64,000 nucleotides of DNA from positions 806,001-870,000 of the forward strand of contig JAACJK010000221.1 in NCBI GenBank assembly GCA_013368325.1, written 5' to 3'. This DNA is from Ephemerocybe angulata. Taxonomy: Eukaryota; Basidiomycota; Agaricomycetes; Agaricales; Psathyrellaceae. A program made the translations under genes and the position numbers. The notes beneath the pieces were generated by a model, which was given only the letters and a program-made list of their open reading frames with translations, was not told the DNA's origin and ran no database searches. Positions 34,798 to 46,442 of the stretch are shown one piece after another (position 1 is the stretch's first letter; each line of letters starts with the position of its first letter).

Positions 34798-36129
34798 TAT
34801 GTCCCTTCCTCCCGAGATGCCAGGGCCCGGCGCCGTCGCTTGATGGGCGGTGCGCTGGAGTCGGCTGGGTCACCAATCCACCGGGTGATTGTTAGTTGCG
34901 AAAGTTTACTGAGTAGGGTCCTACCGTACCTGTGCATCCGCGCGTTCCTGAAGAGCGTTGGTTGAAAATCACCAATCCAGAATTCATCTCCCCATGAAAC
35001 AGGCTGCCGCTGAACCTGTGCAACTGCCAGAGGGAGATTCAGTGACGGTAAGGTGTATGTAAAAGTTCGTCCTTGCCTTGAAGGTGATTCGTGATCTAGT
35101 ATGCATAAACTTGGCAATGACACATTGTCAATTGACGTTGCTGGGTGATCGTATCACGTCCGCGGTTGTCCTTTCGTTCGACAATCCTCAAAATACTTCG
35201 CTTTTGCTTCGAACATCTATGTAATGATAGATAGGCATCTTAGACCTCTTCTGACGCCCCGCGTCAATCGCGTTCAGAGAACCCCGAATATGGGGGCATG
35301 CATTAATGAACCTCGCTCTTTCCAGTGGGACCTAATGAATAGAGGCAATCATTTATCAGGATGTCAGTAGTAGGAAGATGGTGATGCAAAGCCATCCCGC
35401 GCCCTCCCATTCTGAGTCAACCGTTGCTCGGCGCTCACGAGTCGATCCCCAGGGAGGAATTGATGAAACACCTGGTCAACCGTCTAATGTATAAGCCAAG
35501 CTGAAAACGGGGGCAGTCCCTTGGCTGTATCCTATGAATAGTTGCCCCGCAGTTGTAGTTCTTACCCATGGGTGTGATTCTGGAACCCTGATCATCTTTG
35601 CCGATGCAGGGAAACGTGAAGCAGCGCCTGGGCGCTAAGTTCCTCGCCCCGGATTGCGGGAATTACTTTGGTCCTTCAATGCGATGACGAAAACTGACAC
35701 ATGAGGCAGAGTGGAACCTAGACTGGAAAGTTCAAAGAAGAGGAGGCGAAGGGAAACAAATGAACAGATCCCTACCGCGTGCAGCGCATGTCATGAGTAG
35801 AGCCGGAGGGCACTCAGCACCAACCATCGATAAGATACGTGTATGGAGACATGGAGAACCCACCTTGGACATACATGGAAGCGCAGACTGAGAGAGCCTC
35901 CGAGTCAGGTTGGATGGACAGCATCTTATCTTATCTTATCTCATCTTATCTGAACAGGGCCGAACCGGAGGAATAGATTCAAATACCCCAGTGTCCTCAA
36001 ATTTTAAACCTGACATGGCAAGCCCCAATCATAAAAGGTCCTTCGCAGCACTGGTATATATAACTACGACTCTTCATACAAATATCTACTACTCGCCATC
36101 CCAGCTCCGAGTCATCATTAACCCATCAT
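34798..36129. other. Intergenic with GATA-site cluster
   Basis: About 1.3 kb upstream of SSP5 and downstream of SSP6. Contains ATCTTATCTTATCTTATCTC (35923-35942) continuing to ATCTTATC, i.e. four to five AGATAAG sites on the minus strand. No gene recognised. Confidence 0.5.
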
Positions 36130-37210
36130 TCAATCCAACTCCTCAAGACTCCCCTCAACGCTCCTCTCAAACATCTCCAACTCCTCTTCGCCATCAAAGA
36201 ACCGCGCCAGAATATTCTCCATCTCAGTGATCTCGAGAAGGTCCCTCTTATGCTTCCTCTGGTTCTTGTTCTTGTTCTGCTGCTGCTGCCTTAGCAGCTG
36301 TTGTTGGCGTTGCTGCTGCTGGCGCTGTTGCTGTTGCTGTTGCTTCTGCTGTTGCTTTTGCTTCTGCTGCTGCATGTGGTCGTTCACCTTCTGTGCCTTC
36401 CCGTGTGCGCGCACGACGGTCTTGCTGGTCTGCTTTGCGCCGCCCTTGAGGCCGCCTTTGACCGCGGAAGAGATGAGCGGGCGGAAGATCTTCCCTAGCA
36501 TTCCACTGTCGTTGGTTCGTCGTTAGTAACTTATAAGCACCACGGTAATGCGAGTGTAGTTTGGATGGGTGGGGGATGCTCGAGTATGAATGGAATGTGG
36601 GTGGGTACGTACAAGGCGCTGCGTCCAACGAGCTCGTCGAACGCCTCTTCACCCATCTCCCTCCGGGCGAGCATTTCCTCCAACTCGTCCTGCAGCTCGA
36701 GAATCTCGCGTCTATGATTCTGGCCGGTATTCTGTTCACCATTCTGCTGTTGATTCTGGAATTTCTGTTGGAGGTTCACGGCCTTGCGAGCTTTGCGGGA
36801 TCTGTGGTGGCTCTTCTCGCCGGTGCTGTGGTTGCGCGGCTTGGCTTGGCCCTTGACTTGGCTCTTTGCGACCTTTGCGCCGGATTTGGCCACTGCGCCT
36901 GCGGTGCTGGAGATGGCGCCGAATAGGCCGCCGCTATGGTAGGGAGGAGGTCGGATTGATGAGGATGCGGGGGAGGGGCGGGATGTTGGTCAGTTGGGGT
37001 CCGTTAAATTGAATAAGAGAGAAGGGGGCGTACAGGCCTGCGCTGTGAAGCGCAAAGTCGGTGGGGTCGTCGCCAAAGCTACTATAGGAGGTGATGGGAG
37101 GTTAAAATTGCCGCGGGTATGGATAGGTGGGTGACGCACGCAATGGGCTGGGCGCTAACGGCAAGGATGGAGAGGGTGGCGACGGAGAGGGTGGTAATGA
37201 TGCGGACCAT
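36130..37210 (-). CDS. Small secreted protein SSP6, two-module, Gln-rich
   Basis: The signal peptide MVRIITTLSVATLSILAVSA with QPI starts at 37210; an in-phase intron leads to SFGDDPTDFALHSAG (compare FGAEDTSELVERGAL in SSP5). The next exon, GGLFGAISSTAGAVAKSGAK, is a long Lys/Gln/Asn-rich cationic stretch with a QNHRRE dibasic site and acidic LQDELEEMLARREMGEEAFD, ending LVGRSAL. The last exon, GMLGKIFRPLISSAVKGGLK, has a long Gln run encoded by a CAG-type microsatellite (36270-36375), RKHKRDLLEI and an acidic MENILARFFDGEEELEMFER tail ending SLEELD. It is the same modular plan as SSP5, with more divergent modules. Confidence 0.75.
36270..36375. repeat. CAG/CTG-type microsatellite inside SSP6
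   Basis: Interrupted CTGCTG/TTGCTG runs on the plus strand encode glutamine-rich sequence on the minus strand, with occasional Lys and Arg. Confidence 0.85.
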
Positions 37211-37333
37211 TATGAATGAGTGAGTAGTAGGTGTCGTTAAGGGTTTTAAACTTGATTGAAGAAGTGGAAGTCGTAAAAGTAGCTGAATGAAGAAGTGGAG
37301 TAGAGCTTTGAAGTTGTGAAGGAAGGAAGTGGG

Positions 37334-37343
37334 AGACCGGCTC
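37334..37343 (-). promoter_or_regulatory. GAGCCGGTCT leader element of SSP6
   Basis: Starts 35 bases downstream of TATAAA (rc, 37373-37378) and lies about 124 bases before the start codon. The C variant at position 5 is shared with SSP7. Confidence 0.6.
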
Positions 37344-37378
37344 TGAGGTGGTATCGTTGGGTTGGGCAGGCCTTTATA

Positions 37379-38559
37379 CGAGCTGGTCGATCCAAATGCC
37401 CGAGGGGCGCTGAAGTGGGAGTGTTATTATTGGTTCGGCATGGGTGCATACGGTGAATTATAGCGCCAGGGGATCAGATAACATCTAAGTAAGGCTGGAA
37501 TTTGCACTGCTGGCTATGCTTCGATTATAAATGGCTATTGTCGAGGGCAACCATGGCCGGTAGGGCGATTAAATGAAAGCTTGCATTTGTTGGCGCCAGC
37601 TTGAAGATATGCTGCCAGTGGATGGTCGCCGTTAGTGCCGCAGGGCGGCTGTTGTCTCCGAGTATGGAGGCTAGATCGGAGAGTGCTATTTGTAGTTTAG
37701 TTGGAGGGGGCGGCGGTCAAGGAAGAAGCTGAAAAATGAGACGAAGGTGGATTTGAAATGGGACTATGAATATGTAGCAGGCTGCAGGACAGATACCGCT
37801 GGAACGGGAGGTTGGCAGTGATTCCCTCGAGCTCAAGATAGCGCAGACAGTGGCACTAGAAGAATGCATGGCAGTGGATGGGCGTTGTCGCCGTTCTCAA
37901 ACACCCGCGCCCGGCGAACGTCTGAAGATGCATAAGGATAGGCGGTGAAAGGATGGAGTGGCCTCGCATCCCAAGATCACCCCGGCGACAGCTTCACGAG
38001 ATTCCAGCGAGAACTCGCAGCTATGTGACGTCTACCCACTGATCGTCCAGAGCTCTTCAGCCTTTTCAATCTGCCTCCACCTACCGCTGGCCAGGAGGAT
38101 GAAGCCGCGACGTCCCAGAGTCGTTGAGCGCCGGAAAGAACCTGGTTTGGCGCCCAAAACTCCCCGCAAAACTGTGACACCGTCACACGAGTGACCGTGA
38201 CCCATGCCCAGGAACTCGCCCACGTGACGCACGCGCCAAAGTTCGATCAGAATCAACGGCGTCGTCGTCCAATTTAGCTTCATTCTGAACCGCCAGCAAC
38301 GTCGGTGCTCGCCCGCACGAAGACCCTCTCGCCGTCTTCACCTACGCGGGTCGCCCGCTCGACACTCGAACCGCGCCAGCAAACCAGCAAACCAGTAACC
38401 GACAGACCGACGGAAGAAGCAAGCGAACCACCCGAACGACGACCGAACCAAGGCAACCCGACCTCGACGACTAGCCAGCTCCCCTATACCACTCAGCCAA
38501 CACCCATACACCTTTGGGTTATAGAACGAAGGATATAATCTAGCAAACACCGGAGTAAT
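37379..38559. other. Intergenic between SSP6 and kinesin
   Basis: Divergent promoter region of about 1.2 kb. A GAGCTGGTCG at 37380-37389 points away from SSP6 and has no TATA partner. No gene recognised. Confidence 0.5.
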
Positions 38560-41500
38560 ATGTCGCACAAAGTCAAAATCGCGGCCCGCCTGCGTCCGCG
38601 GCTCGACGGCGAGCTCGTTGACGACCAGCTGCAGGTCGTGCACGCCGCGAGCTCCAGCAGCGGGGCTGCAGACGTCTCTGGGGCCTCGAACGCCTCGAGT
38701 GCAGTGGGGAGCTATATCAGCGTGACGAACCCCCGCGATCCAAGCCAGGTGTTCAAGTTTCCGTGAGTGGCTCGGTTAGGGGGAGGATGTTGGGAGGCTG
38801 ATATGTGGTGTTCAGGTTCTCGAGCTGTTATGATGAAAGCTCGACGCAGGAAGAGATATTTAAGAACGATGTGGAGCCGCTCATTGACGTTGTGTACAGT
38901 GGAATTGTGCGTCGCCTTTACCTTTGAAATGAATAAGACTGACACTCTTCTCGCCACAGACTGTCACCATCTTTGCCTATGGTGTAACCTCGTCGGGAAA
39001 GACGCATACCATGCAGGGCACCAAGTCCGACGTTGGCGTTATCCCGCGTGTCGTCCGCGCGATGTTCGAGTACCGCGACCATCCCTCGCTCGCTGGCAAG
39101 GATGTGAGCCTCAGCGTATCGTACATGGAAATATACAAAGATGAGGTGTACGACTTGTTCGTACAGCGCGAGGGGGTGAGATTCTATCAACCTCTAAAAG
39201 TAACCGAAACTAATGCTCTGTATTGGTAGGCACCCAAGCTCCCTGTGCGCGAGAATGATGTTGGGATGGTCTTTGTGGCCAACCTCTCGAGTGTGTCAAT
39301 TGAGAGTGTGGAGGAATTCGATAGGGTGTATACGTGCGTTATTTCTACTGCTTCTATGATGGACTCGCTCATTTTCTTACCCGTGTCCCTGTTAACCCCG
39401 ACCTCACATGCTCCATCGCCCGCCACACCCCCAATTGAACGAACAATGAACAAAATCACCAACAAATGGTTGCATCTAATGTCCACGAATTCATTGAACC
39501 CGGGCCTGCACGCCACAGCCAGGCAACGAAGAATCGCTCTGTGGGCGCGACGAATTTGAACAGGGCATCGTCACGTTCACATGCTGTCCTGACCGTCGAA
39601 GTCACCATGATTGACCATGAGACAAATACTAGTGCGTATCATGTTTTTCTCTGGCTGGTTTTGGCTATGAGCTAACAACAATTTTTCCTCTTTTCATCTC
39701 CCCCTGTTAACTCATGCGCATCGCAAACCTCCCGGCTGCCACACCTTTAGCTCTCATGGGCAAGATCAACCTGGTCGACCTCGCGGGGTCCGAGAATAAT
39801 AAGGTGCGGCTTTTTTTCTTCCTTGATTGGGTATGAATGTGAATCTCACTTGGCTTTTCATCGCTCTCTCCCGCTGTGTTTTGCTCGTCTCTCGCTTCTG
39901 CGCGCCCCTATTTCCGCTGGCCCTTCCTCGTTTGATCGCCGACGCATCTTTCCCACGGTGCCCGATATGGTTAATCCCGACGCCTTTGTTCGCACTCTGC
40001 CTCCCGTTCCCTACGCGGCTTTCTCACTGTCCTGGCGAATATATAGCAAACGGGAAATGACTCGACGCGGATGCAAGAGTCGAGTGCGATCAACAAGAGT
40101 TTGAGTGTACTTGGACAGGTTGTGCATGCGTTGAACCAGGGTGCTGTGCGTGTTTCCTGTCTCCTTCCTCGAGCTAGCTGGAGCCTGATTGGATTCCTTT
40201 ACTTCTCATCCCTCTCACAATTCTCTTCTCTGATCGTCTATGCCGTGCTGTGCCTCTGTCGTCCCCTCAGTCGCGCATCCCATACCGAAACTCAAAGTTG
40301 ACGCGGATTCTACAAGACGCGCTGGGTGGCAACGCCGTGGGCCTCCTCATATGCAATCTCGCACCTGGGATCAAGTTTAGGCAGGATACGCTCAATACCC
40401 TCAAGTGAGTGTGCTTCGTCTTTCTCGACTACGACACAGACACTGATTATATGTTGTTGAAACTCTCTCCTTTTGACGTCATTTGCGCTTTGCTCGCAAC
40501 CCTGGTTAACCTGCATGCCCCATGGGCGAATGGCCCGACTGAACCTACCGACCCGATCCGACTCGGTATTCTGGACCCTGCGACCTGCAGCTTTGCGGTG
40601 CGAACTAAGAACGTAGAGAACAAGCCGGTGATCAACGAGCGTGGTGAGTTGTTGGTATATCTCTGTCCTGAATTGTGTTCCTGCGCTTGGTGGTTTGCCG
40701 TGTTGGTCAGTCGCTCGGCTTGTCGTAATGCGTGGTATCTGCGCTTCCAAGTCGCATCTAGACCTGGGCTAGGCCGTCGGACCCGCGTGGGGGCTCAGGA
40801 ATACTGAATAGGGCCTCGGACTCGGGGCGTTTGAGTCGGTCTTCCCGCTGCTGTTTTGAGGATCCGTTCTTCGCGTTGGTTTGTTCGAGGATGAATTGGG
40901 TACTATTCTTTGATCGGGGACCTTAGCGACCCTTGACAATGGCGGGAGTGTGGCGTTCAGCGATTGTATTGCTATTGTGGCCTTCGAGGTGTTTGGGCCT
41001 ATGGTGGGATTTGGACTCCCGCGAATACGGTGTGTTGGGCGTCCGTTCGTCGGGCTAAGCGTCCGGCTTAAGCGCTCTTACTTTGAATGCGATCTACTGT
41101 GTTGCCTGGACGCGCACGATCTATACCCAACTATGCTTTCTGTTATCGTTTCTCATTCTCAGACCCGTATCTTATTCCATTTTACTGAATGTATTTGCTG
41201 ACGGATCTCTATTCTTTAATCTGATACAGATAACCGCCCCGCGCCTAAACCGCACTTTTCAGCTCCCAATGCGCCCCAGCCGGTCGGGAAGCTCGCGGGC
41301 GCGTCGTTGCTCCAGGCTGGCACCGGAGCCGGGCTCGGCAATGCCGGGGTTGTCGTCGGGGCGAACGCGACTTTCTCTGGAGGAGGGCCTGGGATTGCGG
41401 GGTATATGCCTGGGCATGGAGGGAGGAGGGCCAGTGGAAGGGCGTCGTTGGCGCCGGGGTCGAGGGTGCCGAGGGCGAGTATGGGTGGGGCTGGGCTTGG

Positions 41501-43033
41501 AGGGATGGGGTATCAGCCGTTTGCGATGCCTGGGGGCAGGGGAGGTGGGTTTGGGAGGTTGGGTGCGATTGGGGAGGCGGGGCCGAGTGAAAGGAGGGAG
41601 AGTGGGGGTATGGGTGGGGGCTTGACGGAGAAGGATATTGATGAGCGGATTTCGAGGGCTGTGGAGGCTGAGGTTGCGAGGCGGATGAAGGAGAAGGAGA
41701 GGGAGTGGCAGGAGGAGCAGAGGAGGGTTGTGGAGGAGGCGAAGGAGGCTGCGAAGGAGGAGGCGAAGGAAGCGGAGATGAGGAGGAGGAGGGAGAGTGC
41801 GACGGAGGGCAGGGATGGGGATATGAGTTTGCCGAGTGGGGTGCTTACGCCTATTTTGAAGAAGCATAGGGATTTGGATGATGAGTTGAAGATGAGGCTT
41901 TTGGAGTTGGAAAAAAAGTTGTGAGTGGAGTCTTTGTGTTTTTGGTGTGGTTTTGGGCTGATGGGTTGCTGTAGCGAACGGGGAAATAAGGAGACGCAGT
42001 TGGCAGATGTGTTATCGCCTGTGTCGAAGAAGAAGACGGGCAGAGCGTATGTTGCCCTTGCGCGTGCCCACTCAGAGAAGTACGCCTTTGTCCTACTTTT
42101 GCATTATCATCACTATGTACCCCCATCCTTCTCCTATCTTTTCTCCTATCTTTTCTCCTATCTTTTCTCCCGCCCCTCCCCCACCCTTCTCCTACCCTTT
42201 ATCTGATGCTTTCTCCCACCCTCCCATTTCACTCGATACCTGGGTACTGACGTTGCCTTTAAGGGGAGACCTAAACGTCGCGCTAGAGCTTTACCGCAAA
42301 GCAGAAAGCTACGTGCCAGACAACATGAAGCTGAAAGAAAGGTGGATACTTTTTATCGTTCATGTCTTTCTTTTGAAAGCCGCTCGCAAAATTGCCGTAT
42401 CTGACGTTCGTATTTTTCTTTTCTCTCTCTTTCTCTATATCGCTCCCTTCCAAACCTCCCCCCTCTGCCCCACTCGCGCCTGCTGTTGCCCGCTCGTTCC
42501 TCCCCGGATTGATTGGTTCCCCTCCCTTTGTGTTGGTGTGTGGGACGGTGATTGATTGATCCATGGGTTGGTTTTTGCGCTACAGAATCATCGAAATCGA
42601 GTGGGCGGTTAAGAATGGGCGGGAGTACGTGCCAAGCCCGAAGCCTGCCAGGCAGCAGAAGCAGAAGAAGGCGTCCAAGTCCAAGTCGAAGCTGTCGGTG
42701 CAAGAGGAGGTGCAGCAAGCCCATTCGGATGAGAGGGAGAATGAGGGAAATGGAGGGGATGCTATGGATGTGGATTATCGGGGCGTGTCGGTGTCCCTTT
42801 TCCCGACTTCTGATGCCAAGATGACCCCGGATGCGAATGCTACGGCGGCGGGGAGTGGGAAGAGAGGTCGGGGCCGGCTTGCGATTCCGAAGGTGCGATC
42901 GAAGGAGGAGTTTGGGGTTGAGTTGACGAATCATGGGGAAAAGAGGGCGTTTGAAGAGGATGGTGGGGAGGAGGAGATCGAAATTGGGACGCCTGCGACG
43001 GGAAAGAGGCAGAGGGTTGGTGGTGAGCTTTAG
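38560..43033 (+). CDS. Kinesin motor protein (Kid/KIF22-like) with C-terminal TPR-like helix pair
   Basis: Microtubule motor. N-terminal motor domain over many exons: MSHKVKIAARLRPRLDGE, FKFPFSSCYDESSTQEEIF, the P-loop FAYGVTSSGKTHTMQGT, VSYMEIYKDEVYDLF, switch I NRSVGATNLNRASSRSHAVL, switch II INLVDLAGSENNK, SSAINKSLSVLGQVVHAL and SRIPYRNSKLTRILQDALGG. All nucleotide-binding elements are intact, though the P-loop has VTSSGKT in place of QTGSGKT. A Gly/Met-rich linker and a charged helix (EEQRRVVEEAKEAAKEEAKE) lead to ILKKHRDLDDELKMRLLELE and ALARAHSEKGDLNVALELYR, a TPR-like hairpin. The C-terminal basic/acidic tail has a likely nuclear signal KRGRGRLAIPK. The class is inferred from the motor followed by the short C-terminal module. 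Confidence 0.93.
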
Positions 43034-45511
43034 GTGGTATCTGAGTGAGAGGTTTCTTCGAGAGTCTAATGTCTAATGTACTACGGTTTCGTGTCGGGTA
43101 TTTATTGTTTTCTTGTTGTTGTTTTCATATATTTTCTTTTTACCTCTACCTCTTCGTTCTTTGGTTGCGTGGTTTCTCGAGGTATCTTTCGCCTCCACCT
43201 CCTCGTGCTGGGCTGCGTGGTATCTAATTCGAAGTTTTGAGGTATGTTCAGTCCCATGTCACGAGTACTTTGCGCTGACTTCGGAGTCCTTTAGACTTAC
43301 CCCAACATCTGTGTTTGCCCGGCTCGAAGGTCCCTCGATCGCGACCCCAGGTGTCGTCAGTCCGATCAAGGATACATGCATGTTCTCTTCCTCAAATCTT
43401 CCACTGCGTCTATGTCAAGAAGTGCTTATTAGGAATTCCGAAGGAGAGAGGCAACGGCCTTCAAAGAGCACCGTCCCTTCGAGGGCCTAGAGCATTCTTT
43501 CGGACGGAGTAAATGGAAGAAGTATATTTTGTGAAATCTCTCAAGGGTTGACGGAGGTTGACGGCAGGGTTCCGGCGTCTACATCATTGAAGAAGCACGA
43601 GGTGAGAAGATGGAGGCGTCAGCTAGGTGTGGTGAGGTGCTATTTGGAAGTGGGGGTGGGCACGGTTATCGTCATGTTTGGCTGTTTTGGTGTGCCGCGG
43701 GGATGGGGTTCGTGGGTGCCGGGGCCCCCGGGGGGCTGAAGTTCGCAGCATGTCAATTGGTGGGGCGAACTTTATATGGAATGTTTGCTTGGTGCTCGTC
43801 AGGTCTTGCGATATGTTCTGAGATGGGGTTCGTGTTGGGGCGAGAGTGCTCCGAGACCCGAACCGGTATGTAGGGTGCCTTCTTGGGAGGGGTTGGGCGT
43901 AGTGCCAACCTTGCTTGAATTGTAGAATTCTGTGGCTGGTATTCTTGGCAACTGCTGCGCAGGTGGGTGAAATGGGGTCTTTTGTAGCTGCTTCTATAAT
44001 TTATAGTTTCATCAAGGTTGTCGCCCTTTCTGTACGCTAAGGGACCAAAGAAGGATGTGCTGTGATGGAACTGTGTCTATCATCCTATCTGCGGTATATC
44101 GTCCGCCTCTTCCTTCGTGTCCTTCCATGGGATTTTCTGATAGACACATCATTGTGATAACCTCCCCTTTACTTGCTATTGAGTGCAAGTACTATGTGGC
44201 TTGAAGATCCTTGGTTTATTATTGGAGCTGTCTAAACGTACGGTACAGAAATACCGATCTCCTTCTTCTCGACGGTTCTTCGCCCTGAGTTTGAGCTAGT
44301 TTAAGGCTGGATAGATCTTCAGGCGTTAGTGTAGCTTTCTAGTGAGGTATGTTTAAAGCCTACGGAAATCCCAGATCCGATGACAGCTGACCATTTTCTG
44401 GGTCCGTTTCATCCTCCAAACATTTTCTAGACATTTTATCAGCGTCCGGCTCTGGTGGTATTTTGGTGTCATCCCTACGGTATGAGTAATCCTGTCCCTC
44501 CACCTGTAAGTATGCGATATCGTCAGTGTGAATCATCTGAGGTTACCCAACGCTGAACACGGTATGCGTGGGGTATGGAACCGAAACCCAAGGTACCCAC
44601 GACGAAGTGCGAACGCGAGTCCCAGCTAATTTTGCACATCTCGGGCTCCGACGCATTTGTTTGGTAGGGACCGACACATATTGTCGCCCTTTGCCCATGA
44701 TGCAATACTTGTGCGGGAGGGTGCTTCGATTTTCTGCAGGCCGCGACGTGCCCAAGTTCTTTTTCGCACAGTGCACTGGGCCCTCCTCTCTCATGCTTGA
44801 ATGTCGGATCGCAGATTAATTTTGCGGCAAATGAACGAATTAAAAGTGGCCTGACAAAGACGTATGTGGGGTGGGCTGTGTTTCTTGGTGGATCCTTCAT
44901 ATGGGCTCAGGGCAAGAAGAGATTCGCAGTGCTTCCAAAGCTTCCTGGCTTAGCCTTAATTCGAGAAGCAGGGCAATGCGCCGAAGACAGGCCTAGTAGA
45001 TTAGATCTTCGGACAACCAATTTCAATGAACAACATTGATTAAATAGTAAGTATAGCGATTTGTGACTAATGGATACATGGTGGACGATATAAGGCTACA
45101 GTGGGGGTGTCATTGGCAACTGGGGGGAACCGAACGCAGTATCTAAGTGAAGGATGAACGGTAAACAAGGGATTGTGTGCGAAAGTCGAAAGTGATAGCA
45201 GTGGCAAATGATACAGTGGTGGGGTGCAATTCAAGTCGGGCACAAGAGTAGTAAGATAGGAGGATATTGAGGGTGGCAATGAATGAACTAGAATGAAAGG
45301 CGAATGAATGAATGGGAACCAACAGGTATGAGGGTCCGATTAATAGATATAATAAAGAGCAACGGATGAGGCCGAATGAAAACTTGAAGGGAACGTGTGT
45401 CGTGCGGTGCGAAATAGTTCGAGGAGTTAATCAGAAAGACAAAGAGGAAAAAATGAATGTGGAAGGCGACCCTAGTTTAACTTGAAGAAGCTCGGAATTA
45501 CAGCGGAAGGT
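43034..45511. other. Intergenic, 2.5 kb
   Basis: Between the kinesin (+) and the Med25-like gene (-). Several frames of 60-125 codons occur on both strands (e.g. 43113-43490 +, 44523-44900 -) without domain content or consistent splice signals. No tRNA or repeat recognised. Could hide a short gene I cannot recognise. Confidence 0.4.
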
Positions 45512-46442
45512 TCAAGGGTTGCTTGGTGGATAGGTGGAATTATAGTTTCCAGCCGGTTGATAAGTGTATGGATTCGGGTTTCGGGAAGATGGCATAGGTT
45601 GAATGGATCGATAGCTGCTTCCAGGATGGTCTACGGGGCTGTTTGGGCTCGACTGATGAGGCGAACTTGATTGCTGCGAATGGCGGTACTGCGACTGCGG
45701 AACATGGCTAGAGTACGGAGACGAGTGTGTCGAAGGCTGATACTGTCCACTGGACATCGGCAATGCCGGGGGGATGACTACCGTCGGCGAGAGTGCATTG
45801 GTCACGAAGTCGGGGAATCTTCCCGAATGAAAGACCGCCCCAATCAAGTACGCGCCCGAGTTTTCTGAGGCATAGATGATGATGCCAGAGCCTTGGTAGG
45901 GCAGTTCCCCCGTTCTCCACGGGGCGATAGCGACCTGCGGAACGCGATTAGTAGCCCGTTCCCCGAAAATAACAAGTGAACGAGGCGACTCACTGTGTGG
46001 TTATCGTTGAGCACCCTCGAGAGGTTCCTGAAGTTCGCGAGGGTCGTGTCGCGTTGGCCACTGGCGCGAAGACGAGCAGGGACAAAGTTGCAGGTGGGCT
46101 GAGCGTTCGCGGACACCCATTGGGACATCTCGCGGCGAAGGTCGCGATCCGTATACAGAATTTGAAGCACGAACTCGTTGGGCCACGACTCGAGTCTACT
46201 ATGCCGCGTCCGCTTAGTTAGTTTGTAGGGGCCCTGGAGGATGGAGACACTCACCTTTCACCGTCAGTCTCGATGGCGGAGACGGGGATTCGTTCGCTCA
46301 ATGTCCTGTTTGAGGGGCGGAGACCAGTAGCAACGAGATCTCCATTCCAAGGACGCGTCGGGGCGCCGCCAAGAGGGCGTTGGCCAGGAGGTGCGGGAGC
46401 TGGCGCGAAGGTTTCAAACTGAGAGGGGACGAGGAAAACCAT
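45512..46442 (-). CDS. Mediator subunit 25 PTOV/ACID-like protein (5' part unresolved)
   Basis: Three exons are clear. The first has FETFAPAPAPPGQRPLGG, PWNGDLVATGLRPSNRTLSE and VSAIETDGE; the second RLESWPNEFVLQILYTDRDL, NFVPARLRASGQ and ANFRNLSRVLNDNHTV; the third AIAPWRTGELPYQGSGIIIY, ASENSGAYLIGAVFHSGRFP and a long Ser/Pro/Gln-rich tail. The pattern W.G.L, WP..L.LQI, then a Gly-Ile-Ile-Ile-Tyr strand and LIGAVF..G.FP resembles the Med25 PTOV/ACID activator-binding domain; this is resemblance, not proof. A strong acceptor (CCCTCTCAG) precedes FETF at about 46421, so the ATG at 46442 may lie in an intron and the gene may continue upstream. Confidence 0.45.

Noticed and set aside
44523..44900. 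125-codon minus-strand frame
   Set aside because: No domain, no signal peptide, no consistent intron signals.
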